Part shown: one piece after another, positions 6,413 to 12,303 of the stretch
How the letters are laid out: every line of letters starts with the position of its first letter
Numbering within the stretch: the first letter of the stretch is position 1
DNA from: an uncultured Eubacteriales bacterium
GTDB lineage: Bacteria; Bacillota_A; Clostridia; Oscillospirales; CAG-272
Length of the DNA stretch: 14,337 nt
NCBI GenBank assembly: GCA_900557635.1
Contig: USTB01000005.1
Span: 1-14,337, forward strand
Reading direction: 5' to 3'
Program-made: the position numbers and the translations under genes
Notes under the pieces: generated by a model
Database searches by the model: none
Seen by the model: only the letters and a program-made list of their open reading frames with translations
Told to the model about the DNA's origin: nothing

Positions 6413-8113
6413 ATGAAGAAATTTCACCTGATATTTATGACGCTGGCGCTCTTTCTCTCGACTGTCGGATGTGCGGGCGCACCGACGGGTCACACCCCCG
6501 ACACCGATCGGGACACCGATTCGGGCACACACGCTGCAGACGGCACAACCGCCGAGCCGCTTCCCTACCCCGACATTGAGATTACCGACGAGTTTGTAAA
6601 CGCGGCGGACGAGGGCATCGTCGGCGACGGCTCGGACTGCACCTCGGCACTGCGCAAGCTCCTGACCGTGAAAAAGAAGGTCTTTCTGCCCGCAGGCAAG
6701 TATCTCGTCACCGCATCCATCCCGCTCACCGACGACACGTCGCTTATCGGCGAGGAGGGCACCGAGATCGTGACCGAGGGCGGTTTCGATCTGTTCCTGA
6801 TCCGCGGCGCACAGTCGTCAGGCGGCAAGACCGCCGTCCGTCGGCAGAACATTACGGTTGCAGACATTGCATTTTCCGCACCCGAGCCGCAGAGACAGTA
6901 TGTCGTCAATGCAAAGTCTGTCGAGCATCTGGTGCTTGACCGTCTCACCGTGAAAAACATGGGCTGTATCGTGACCGAAACAGTATATACCGTCAATGCG
7001 TTCGACGGCACGCCCGATCCCTGCGTGACGGCGGGAATGACCTCGGACGACTGCCTCAATTCGGACATTTCAATAACGCGATGCAGGATCGACTGCGGCG
7101 ATGCCACCGAAAGCGGCGCGACCGGTGTCTATCTCATGTTCCTAAAGGACTTCCGCGTGCTCGGCTGTGAGGTGAGCAACGCATGGCAGGGCATCCAGTT
7201 CTGGGGCGGCGACAGCGACTATGAGCGCGGCGGCAAGGCAGAAAACGATAAGCGCGCCAAGAACGGTCTGATCGCCGAATGCACCTCCTTTGACATCGGA
7301 GGCGGCGGCATCTGGGGCTCGATGGGACAGAATATCACCGTAACCCGCTGTTCCACAGGCAGATGCGGGGATGTGGGCGTCGATTTTGAGGGCTGTGCCG
7401 ACGCAACCGCGACCGACTGCAAAGCATACGACTGCCGCAACGGCAACTACTCCACCTTCCAATACTGCACGGGAAAGATCCTGTTTTCCCATTGCGAATC
7501 CTACCTCGGCGAGGGCTACAATCAGCATTTCTTCAACTCCAACTCCACCCTCACCCCGCACGAGCAGGATATCACCTTCGACCACTGCCTGTTTGAGAGC
7601 ACGGAGCCGGCGGCAGTCAACTGTCAGTCCGCCATGGCGAAATTCACCTTCACCAACAATACGTGCAAAAATACCGTCGTCAACACCACGGGGCTGAACA
7701 TTCAGCAGATCGTGATCGAGGACAACGAATTCACCATGCACGTTCCGCTCACCGAGGAGCGCGCACAGGTCATATATGCCACCGCCAACGCCTCCAAGCT
7801 GACGGAGGGCAAGGTGATCTCGGTCTGCCGCAACCGCATTTCGTCTGACATTGCGCAAACATACAGCGGCATCGTTCTGTACCATGACACCGTAAAGTGC
7901 ACCGCCGCCGCCGAGGTCATCGGCAACACCGTTTCCGATGAGTTTGCCATGGGCATCGAGCTTCGCGCAAACAAGCGCACGGCAATTCCCCTGGAGATGA
8001 CCTGTGCGGACAACACGGCAGGCTCTCTCACCGTTTGGGAAAAGATTACGCCCGCCTTCTCGGGCAACAGGGAATCCGACGGCAGTGAGCTGACGGCAGA
8101 GGAGATCCGCTGA
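6413..8113 (+). CDS. Lipoprotein with right-handed parallel beta-helix (pectate-lyase-3 like)
   Basis: A 566-residue surface lipoprotein. Residues 1-20 form a lipoprotein signal ending STVGC, with Cys20 the lipidation site, followed by a Thr/Asp/Gly-rich linker to about residue 50. The domain then starts with DEGIVGDGSDCTSALRKLL and KKVFLPAGKYLV, the usual opening of pectate-lyase-3 and GH28-like beta-helices (GDG, a few residues, then FPAGxY). The rest shows repeated short strands such as NITVADIAF, DISITRCRIDC, LIAECTSFDIGGGG, ILFSHCESY and ITFDHCLFE, which fit helix coils. No catalytic set is recognised, so substrate and reaction are open; a glycan lyase, hydrolase or binding role is possible. 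GAGG overlaps the GH92 stop and lies 8 nt before this ATG, so the two genes are co-transcribed. It is rich in Cys for a secreted protein. Confidence 0.85.
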   Translation: MKKFHLIFMTLALFLSTVGCAGAPTGHTPDTDRDTDSGTHAADGTTAEPLPYPDIEITDEFVNAADEGIVGDGSDCTSALRKLLTVKKKVFLPAGKYLVTASIPLTDDTSLIGEEGTEIVTEGGFDLFLIRGAQSSGGKTAVRRQNITVADIAFSAPEPQRQYVVNAKSVEHLVLDRLTVKNMGCIVTETVYTVNAFDGTPDPCVTAGMTSDDCLNSDISITRCRIDCGDATESGATGVYLMFLKDFRVLGCEVSNAWQGIQFWGGDSDYERGGKAENDKRAKNGLIAECTSFDIGGGGIWGSMGQNITVTRCSTGRCGDVGVDFEGCADATATDCKAYDCRNGNYSTFQYCTGKILFSHCESYLGEGYNQHFFNSNSTLTPHEQDITFDHCLFESTEPAAVNCQSAMAKFTFTNNTCKNTVVNTTGLNIQQIVIEDNEFTMHVPLTEERAQVIYATANASKLTEGKVISVCRNRISSDIAQTYSGIVLYHDTVKCTAAAEVIGNTVSDEFAMGIELRANKRTAIPLEMTCADNTAGSLTVWEKITPAFSGNRESDGSELTAEEIR

Positions 8114-8153
8114 CCGAGGAAACGGGATCGCCTTTTTTCCCGAAAGCACCACG

Positions 8154-8212
8154 CAAAAAGCCCCGTATACCGAAAGCCGAATGCGGCTCCGATATACGGG
8201 GTTTCTTTTTGC
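8154..8212. terminator. Bidirectional terminator between convergent genes
   Basis: CCCCGTATA (8161-8169) pairs with TATACGGGG (8193-8201), and inside it AGCCG (8175-8179) pairs with CGGCT (8184-8188) around AATG. The flanks are GCAAAAAG on the left and CTTTTTGC on the right, which also pair and give a T-run in both directions. It serves the beta-helix operon (plus) and the lipoprotein gene (minus), whose stops lie about 40 and 8 nt away. Confidence 0.93.
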
Positions 8213-8219
8213 GGTGCGA

Positions 8220-9413
8220 TTACTTCTGCAGATCGCTCACGCAGGTATACTGGTCGATATTATCTGTGACCAGATCCTTATACAGGGAATCGAGATCGTC
8301 ATAGCCGTTGACGTAACAATCAAGGATGAAGCCTTCATAACCGACCTTTTTGGACTGGTGACGTGCTTTACTGTAATCCGTAGGGGAGAAGGAGAGCTTG
8401 CCGTCGGGCAGAAGCAGGAGGTTATCGTACATGATCACGTTGTAGAAGGTCTGCTCACTCTTTGCCAGACCGCCGGAGGTCTTCACCTCGAAAACGAGGA
8501 TCATGGTGCTGACGGGTTTATTATAGCCTGCTAGGTCCATATCCTTGATAAGCAGGAAGTGGTTGCCGATGTATTCAGTGGAGATCAGGGTCAGGCTGTC
8601 GTCCCATTGGGCAGCGGCGGCGCTCTGCATATCCTTGCCCTCGGCAATCATTTTATCGAGGGAGGCGCTGTCAATTTCGGAGGCGCCGAGTACGTAGGAG
8701 GAAACATCGGATACCGTGAAGGTCTTTTCGGTGGCTTCGGGGAGGTAGCCCTCGTTGATAAAGTGCTCCTTGATGGTTTCCTCTTCTGCCGCGATGGACA
8801 GGGTCACGGTGTCGCCCAGCTTCAGATCGTCCTGACGGTCGAGTTTAACAAATTTTCTGACCCAGCTATCGGCATCGGAGGAATAGTCGATGGATGCGCT
8901 TGCATTGGGTGCGATACCGGAGAAGGTCACAGAAATGCCTTCCAGAACGTCCGTTTTGGGCAAATCCCCGATCGCCTTCAAACCGCTCACCGAAACTTCC
9001 TTCCGATTAACTGTGAAATCGACATCCAGGATAGCGCGCATGGTGTTGTCCACGTGCAAGCTCAGGGTCAACTTTTCGCCGTTGGAAAGGCGGGTGGTGT
9101 CACTGAGGTTTGCGTCAACGATCTGCTGTACCTTCACGTTGCCGCCGTCGAAGAGCATAGCCGCCGCGATCGTCTGCTCCTCGTCCATTTTCTTGAGCTT
9201 CTTCTGCAGGCGCTTGGTCAGCTCTTCGTTGATCTTGTCCACGTTGTCGTTGAATTCGATCAATGCCTTGCCGTATCCGTCGTAGCCGTCGAACGTGATG
9301 TCGATGCAGTCGTCGAGCTTGTAGGTCTTTGTGCTGTCGCCGCAGGCAGAGAGGACGGTTGCCAGTCCGCTGAGCATGAGGATTGCAAGTACCAGAGATA
9401 AAATGCGTTTCAT
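8220..9413 (-). CDS. Lipoprotein with two tandem beta-domains, function unknown
   Basis: A 397-residue lipoprotein: MKR, a hydrophobic core and VLSAC, with Cys24 lipidated. Two related domains follow. The first (about 37-146) runs from DITFDGYDGYGKA through RLSNGEKLTLSL to KEVSVSGL. The second (about 160-237) runs from GISVTFSGIAPNA through DLKLGDTVTLSI to KTFTVSDV. The pattern of VTF.G, then LxxGDxVTL, then K.(F/Y)TVSG recurs in surface proteins of Firmicutes as I remember them, without an assigned function. The first domain has a charged, probably helical insert (KRLQKKLKKMDEE). The last 150 residues are a separate mixed region. AAGGA lies 9 nt before the ATG. The gene lies downstream of the tethered sigma factor and has its own copy of the shared promoter element. 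It is best described as a target, and perhaps a sensor partner, of that sigma factor. Confidence 0.85.
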   Translation of the reverse strand: MKRILSLVLAILMLSGLATVLSACGDSTKTYKLDDCIDITFDGYDGYGKALIEFNDNVDKINEELTKRLQKKLKKMDEEQTIAAAMLFDGGNVKVQQIVDANLSDTTRLSNGEKLTLSLHVDNTMRAILDVDFTVNRKEVSVSGLKAIGDLPKTDVLEGISVTFSGIAPNASASIDYSSDADSWVRKFVKLDRQDDLKLGDTVTLSIAAEEETIKEHFINEGYLPEATEKTFTVSDVSSYVLGASEIDSASLDKMIAEGKDMQSAAAAQWDDSLTLISTEYIGNHFLLIKDMDLAGYNKPVSTMILVFEVKTSGGLAKSEQTFYNVIMYDNLLLLPDGKLSFSPTDYSKARHQSKKVGYEGFILDCYVNGYDDLDSLYKDLVTDNIDQYTCVSDLQK

Positions 9414-9468
9414 TGTGTTGATTCCTTTCCTGTTTGAGCTGATTTATATTGTTTGCTGCTTTCTGATT

Positions 9469-9501
9469 GATAAGGGGAACGGAAAATCGGTTTGGTTTTA
9501 T
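9469..9501 (-). promoter_or_regulatory. Putative ECF-type promoter, copy 1 (lipoprotein gene)
   Basis: On the minus strand ATAAAACC is followed, after a 17-nt spacer, by CCCTTATC. The whole 33-nt element matches the one at 11836-11868 in 26 positions. AAAACC resembles the AAC-containing -35 box of ECF sigma factors and the spacing is right for a -10 box at CCCTTATC. It ends 55 nt before the lipoprotein ATG. No sigma-A promoter is apparent in this interval. Confidence 0.6.
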
Positions 9502-9507
9502 GTTTTT

Positions 9508-9564
9508 GCGATTTTTTCAATTTCTGGCGATTTTTTCCGATTTTTTTCGGAAACGGGCGATTTT
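9508..9564. other. A-tract cluster upstream of the copy 1 promoter element
   Basis: Four T-tracts follow CGA on the plus strand: 9512-9517, 9531-9536, 9541-9547 and 9561-9564. Their centres are spaced about 19, 10.5 and 18.5 nt apart, close to multiples of a helical turn. Read toward the lipoprotein gene they lie just upstream of the -35-like box. They may form an UP element or curved DNA. The stretch also holds TTTCCGA/TCGGAAA (9534-9540/9547-9553), but no T-run follows it in the direction of the sigma gene, so it is not a good terminator. Confidence 0.45.
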
Positions 9565-11614
9565 ACGCCTCGATTTCAAAGCTACCCAACACGAAATCGC
9601 CGCCGACGATATTCAGCGTGAGGGAGTACGGTATCTGCCAGATCGTGATAATAGTGGGCGTTCCGGCTTCGGCATACCAGTCCTGATGCTCCAGATATTC
9701 CTCTTTTGTGATAGCGTAATCGCCGAAGTCATAGTATTCCTCGCTTGCATAAGCGGCGGAATTTGCAGGCTCTGCGGAGGTGTAGTAATAATAATGGAGC
9801 AGATATGCGGTACTGCCGACCTTTGTGGGAGAGCCGCGGTATTCGCACCGCTTATCGGCGGAAAATCCGCCGTAGCCCGAGGCGCCGAGATGACGCACCA
9901 TAATACGGATATTGCCTGCCGCCGCATCGTAGCCAAGCTCAAATACACCGAACGAGCCGTTTTTCGTGGAATCGCGGTAATCCGTTTCGGTCACATTGAC
10001 CGTTTTGCCCAGAACCCGATTGCACCAACTGTTCCAGTCATCCGTGGACAGGGTGTATGTCAAAAGAACGTCGTACAGCTCCACCGTGCCGCCCACATGT
10101 GTGACCGTCCAGCCCGCAGGCAGACAATCGGGATACGGCGTGAAGGTGTCGGTTTCATAGTCCATGCTGTACCATTCGTTCGTGTTCCACGTCTGCCACA
10201 GGACGTACAGACCGAGCGCGGAGCCGATACTGTTCGGCTTTCCCGTGACCTCGCGCGTTACGACATCGCGCAGGCAGTTAATCAGGCTGTCGGCGCGGGA
10301 ATCCAGCCAGCTCAGCTTTGAGGGGCGAACGGTCGCCGCCTGCATGGCACTTTGGCAGACCGTGCAATGCGTGCCGCCGACAGAGCCGTCTGCGGTCAGC
10401 GTAGGCGCAACATCTGCATTTGCCGCTTCTGTGTGACCCGTTGCGGGAACGCTCTCCTGCTGTTTTAAGACCTCGCCGCAGGTCGAGCAGTGCTGACCCT
10501 CGGTCAGACCCGTCTCGGTGCAGGTCGCCGCACGGGCGGCATCGGTCACGGGGGTGTGCACATGACTGCCATTTGTGTTTCCGCCTGTGCCGTTTCCGTT
10601 CGTGCCGTTGCCTCCGTTTACCGAATCGGGGGAAGAGGTATCGCCGTCGGAAGCCGAGGTATCTGCCGTATCGCCGTCCCGCGTGTCCTCGGGATCACCG
10701 TCCGACGTTCTGTCTCCGCTCGCCTCGGTCGTTACGTTTTCCGCAACCGAAAAACCCGCCTGCGGGCGGTCGTTTTTCACGAGCGCCGTGATCCCGACGG
10801 CGGTGCCCGTCACAAGGCTCAGCGCCGCAACACCCGATAGAATCTTTACAACAAGCGGGAGCGCCGCCAGCTTTGCCGCAAAGCCTGCCGTCCCGCCGAC
10901 CGCCGCCGCAGAAGCGGACGCAGCGGCAACAGTCTCCGCAAGCACGGCGCGGCGCACGGCGGCTTCTGCCGCCCTCGGCATGCTCTCCTTGGTGAGAAAC
11001 AGATGGATAAGACCCGCAAACGTGATACCGTGCAGTTTGGTGCCGGTCTTTTCCTCGTAGCCCTCCACCGATTTTTTCATCGCCCGACGGGCATAGTTCA
11101 GCCGGCTTTTGACCGTTCCCTCGGAAACGCCCTGAATCTCCGCGATCCGACTGACGGGAAGCTCGTCGTAATAGTACAGAACAACAGCCGCGCGCTGTTC
11201 CTCGGACAGCTCCTGCACCATGCTTTGCACGACGCGGCAAAGCTCTTCCTTTTCATATACGTCGGAGGGAGAAGCGTCCTCGCTCTCGTCCGCTAAGGTA
11301 TCGAACAGTGTATTGCCGTCCTCGTCCTCCTCGACTAAGATCTCTTTTTTCTTCTTGAAGTGGCGAGTGCACTGGTGATACGCAATCCGATGCATCCATG
11401 TGACGAATGCCGCAGGCTCACGCAGATCCCGTATGGTCCGAAAGACCTCCACAAAGGTCTCCTGAGTGATATCGCACGCGGTGTCCGCATCTCCCACCGT
11501 TTTCCGTGCGAAATAATAGATATCGTTGTAAAAGCTCTGATACAGCTCGGTGAATGCCGCCTCGTCGCCGTTCTGCACGCCGCGGACAAGTGCAGTCAGT
11601 TTTTCCTGTTCCAT
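9563..11614 (-). CDS. ECF-like sigma factor fused to a transmembrane helix and extracellular domain
   Basis: A 683-residue fusion protein. Residues 21-90 are sigma region 2 (FTELYQSFYNDIYYFARKTV, DITQETFVEVF, FVTWMHRIAYH). Residues 125-180 are region 4 (ELSEEQRAAVVLYYYDEL, RIAEIQGVSEGTVKSRLNYA). An Ala-rich stretch leads to one hydrophobic helix at about 252-279. A long Asp/Ser/Thr/Gly/Asn-rich linker (285-350) follows. Then comes a Cys-rich module with CTETGLTEGQHCSTCGEVL (C365, C376, C379) and THCTVC (C417, C420), of a kind seen in clostridial surface proteins. Residues 435-683 are Tyr/Trp-rich and unrecognised. The predicted topology is sigma inside, C-terminus outside, so activity may need release by proteolysis or may occur at the membrane. 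The ATG at 11614 has AAGGAG 8 nt upstream. The frame stays open to a TTG at 11899, but that part reads as non-coding. Confidence 0.88.
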   Translation of the reverse strand: MEQEKLTALVRGVQNGDEAAFTELYQSFYNDIYYFARKTVGDADTACDITQETFVEVFRTIRDLREPAAFVTWMHRIAYHQCTRHFKKKKEILVEEDEDGNTLFDTLADESEDASPSDVYEKEELCRVVQSMVQELSEEQRAAVVLYYYDELPVSRIAEIQGVSEGTVKSRLNYARRAMKKSVEGYEEKTGTKLHGITFAGLIHLFLTKESMPRAAEAAVRRAVLAETVAAASASAAAVGGTAGFAAKLAALPLVVKILSGVAALSLVTGTAVGITALVKNDRPQAGFSVAENVTTEASGDRTSDGDPEDTRDGDTADTSASDGDTSSPDSVNGGNGTNGNGTGGNTNGSHVHTPVTDAARAATCTETGLTEGQHCSTCGEVLKQQESVPATGHTEAANADVAPTLTADGSVGGTHCTVCQSAMQAATVRPSKLSWLDSRADSLINCLRDVVTREVTGKPNSIGSALGLYVLWQTWNTNEWYSMDYETDTFTPYPDCLPAGWTVTHVGGTVELYDVLLTYTLSTDDWNSWCNRVLGKTVNVTETDYRDSTKNGSFGVFELGYDAAAGNIRIMVRHLGASGYGGFSADKRCEYRGSPTKVGSTAYLLHYYYYTSAEPANSAAYASEEYYDFGDYAITKEEYLEHQDWYAEAGTPTIITIWQIPYSLTLNIVGGDFVLGSFEIEA

Positions 11615-11808
11615 GTCTTTTTCTCCTTCCCGTCGGTGATCAAGCCGTTTGATGTGTGAACAAAGATTACGCGAAGCAGTGCCAGAAGCGCCGCTGCCCG
11701 ACCTTCGGGCATGGGATGCTCGGATGCGTCCGTGCACAGCGCCCGATGCAGGAAGGCAAAATACGATTCCCCGTTTTGTCTCCCGTTTTCGTTTTTTTGC
11801 GTTTGCAT
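11596..11808 (-). CDS. Small 70-residue ORF overlapping the sigma-factor start
   Basis: This ORF starts at an ATG at 11808 with AGGGG (11820-11816) 7 nt upstream, a strong site within AAAGGAAAGGGG. It ends inside the sigma gene, overlapping it by 19 nt in another frame, an arrangement that suggests translational coupling. The predicted product is 70 residues, with a polar, Asn/Gln-rich start and a helical, hydrophobic middle (GRAAALLALLRVIFVH). Codon use in the middle (CTG, GCG, GAC, CGC) resembles the neighbours, while the sigma frame extended over the same DNA gives a Ser/Arg/Gly-rich sequence typical of a shadow frame. No family is recognised. It could be a small regulator of the sigma factor or only a leader ORF controlling its translation. 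Confidence 0.5.
   Translation of the reverse strand: MQTQKNENGRQNGESYFAFLHRALCTDASEHPMPEGRAAALLALLRVIFVHTSNGLITDGKEKKTWNRKN
11623..11628 (-). promoter_or_regulatory. Ribosome binding site that fixes the sigma-factor start
   Basis: AAGGAG on the minus strand lies 8 nt before the ATG at 11614. It lies inside the small upstream ORF, so ribosomes finishing that ORF at 11596 would pass over this site. It is the reason for choosing the 683-residue start over longer in-frame options. Confidence 0.85.
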
Positions 11809-11835
11809 GAGAATGCCCCTTTCCTTTCTTTGTAG

Positions 11836-11868
11836 GATAAGGGGAATGAAAAACGGACTCGGTTTTAT
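11836..11868 (-). promoter_or_regulatory. Putative ECF-type promoter, copy 2 (small ORF and sigma factor)
   Basis: ATAAAACC and CCCTTATC are again 17 nt apart on the minus strand, and CCG plus TTTTC are also shared in the spacer with copy 1. A start site near 11829 would leave a leader of about 20 nt that still contains the whole ribosome binding site of the small ORF. This position suggests autoregulation by the sigma factor. Confidence 0.6.
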
Positions 11869-11919
11869 TTAAAGTAAAAAACGAAGCAATTTTTGCCAAA
11901 AAATTACATAAATCGATTT

Positions 11920-11948
11920 GTTATAGTACAATGTTCGTGAAATGTCAA
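11920..11948 (-). promoter_or_regulatory. Sigma-A promoter upstream of the sigma-factor operon
   Basis: TTGACA (11948-11943), a 17-nt spacer and TATAAC (11925-11920) on the minus strand make a near-consensus vegetative promoter. Its start site (near 11913) lies about 45 nt before the ECF-like element, so the operon would have basal and inducible promoters in series. Confidence 0.8.
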
Positions 11949-12028
11949 CTGTATAGGTAAAATTGTTCCGCTAAGGGAGCGCCGCAGTAGAAATCGTACA
12001 AGTATCAGGCGTTTTTCGGCTATGTGAA

Positions 12029-12288
12029 ACGCGGGGTTGAGGCACTGTCAAAGCCCCGCGTCGGGTGCCGTCTGCCGCAGGCAGGCGGCAGGCGAGCGTC
12101 GGCGGCACATCACGTCTGCACAAACGGTCTTGCAGGACCGCCGCCGATGCCCTCACGCGCGCGGTTCCCGCGCGCGCCCCGACGCGGTGCGCGAAGCCTG
12201 TGCAGACCCCACCGGCAATCCCCGACCGGCATAACCGAAACGCGCCCGAACCGCTCTTTTTGAGAAACGGCTCGGGTGCGTATTTTTC
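12029..12288 (+). ncRNA. Candidate structured non-coding RNA, class not recognised
   Basis: This GC-rich stretch of a 355-nt gap has no credible ORF. It can fold as follows. P1 pairs 12056-12065 with 12178-12187 (10 bp, perfect). Inside are P2 (12072-12078 with 12085-12091), P3 (12096-12106 with 12140-12150, 11 bp, one G-U) and P4 (12156-12164 with 12168-12176, 9 bp). GTCTGCACA (12114-12122) in the P3 loop can pair with TGTGCAGAC (12199-12207) outside P1, which would make a pseudoknot. A hairpin at 12029-12061 shares bases with P1 and would exclude it. A terminator follows. The P3 wobble pairs only on the plus strand. No consensus of RNase P, SRP, tmRNA, 6S or a riboswitch is seen. The promoter is unclear: TTACAT-17-TACAAT (11904-11932) is only a weak candidate, so the 5' end is unknown. 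Confidence 0.45.
12241..12288 (+). terminator. Terminator hairpin with plus-strand T-run
   Basis: 12241-12253 pairs with 12268-12280 in a 13-position stem with one G-U and one A-C mismatch. CTC/GAG can pair within the apical loop. TATTTTTCC follows on the plus strand. On the minus strand, the direction of the alpha-galactosidase gene, only TTTCGG follows, so it works better for a plus-strand transcript but may stop both. Confidence 0.7.
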
Positions 12289-12303
12289 CGTAGCGGAAAG
12301 GAA

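Noticed and set aside
8114..8150. Separate terminator right after the beta-helix gene
   Set aside because: GGGA...TCCC with a T-run inside the loop does not give a stem followed by Ts. The large hairpin at 8154-8212 explains termination better.
9534..9553. Terminator for the sigma gene
   Set aside because: TTTCCGA/TCGGAAA can form a hairpin, but in the direction of the sigma gene it is followed by an A-run, not a T-run. Read-through into the lipoprotein gene is possible.
11615..11899. In-frame upstream extension of the sigma factor to a TTG at 11899
   Set aside because: It has no ribosome binding site, starts upstream of the ECF-like element and would run through it, and its translation is Ser/Arg/Gly-rich. 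The ATG at 11614 has a strong, well-spaced AAGGAG.
12029..12288. RNase P RNA, SRP RNA, tmRNA, 6S RNA or a known riboswitch
   Set aside because: I looked for GAGGAAAGTCC (RNase P), GGAAGCAGCC (SRP), a tRNA-like end with CCA (tmRNA) and a 6S-type long hairpin. None is present, and no plus-strand gene follows that a riboswitch could control.
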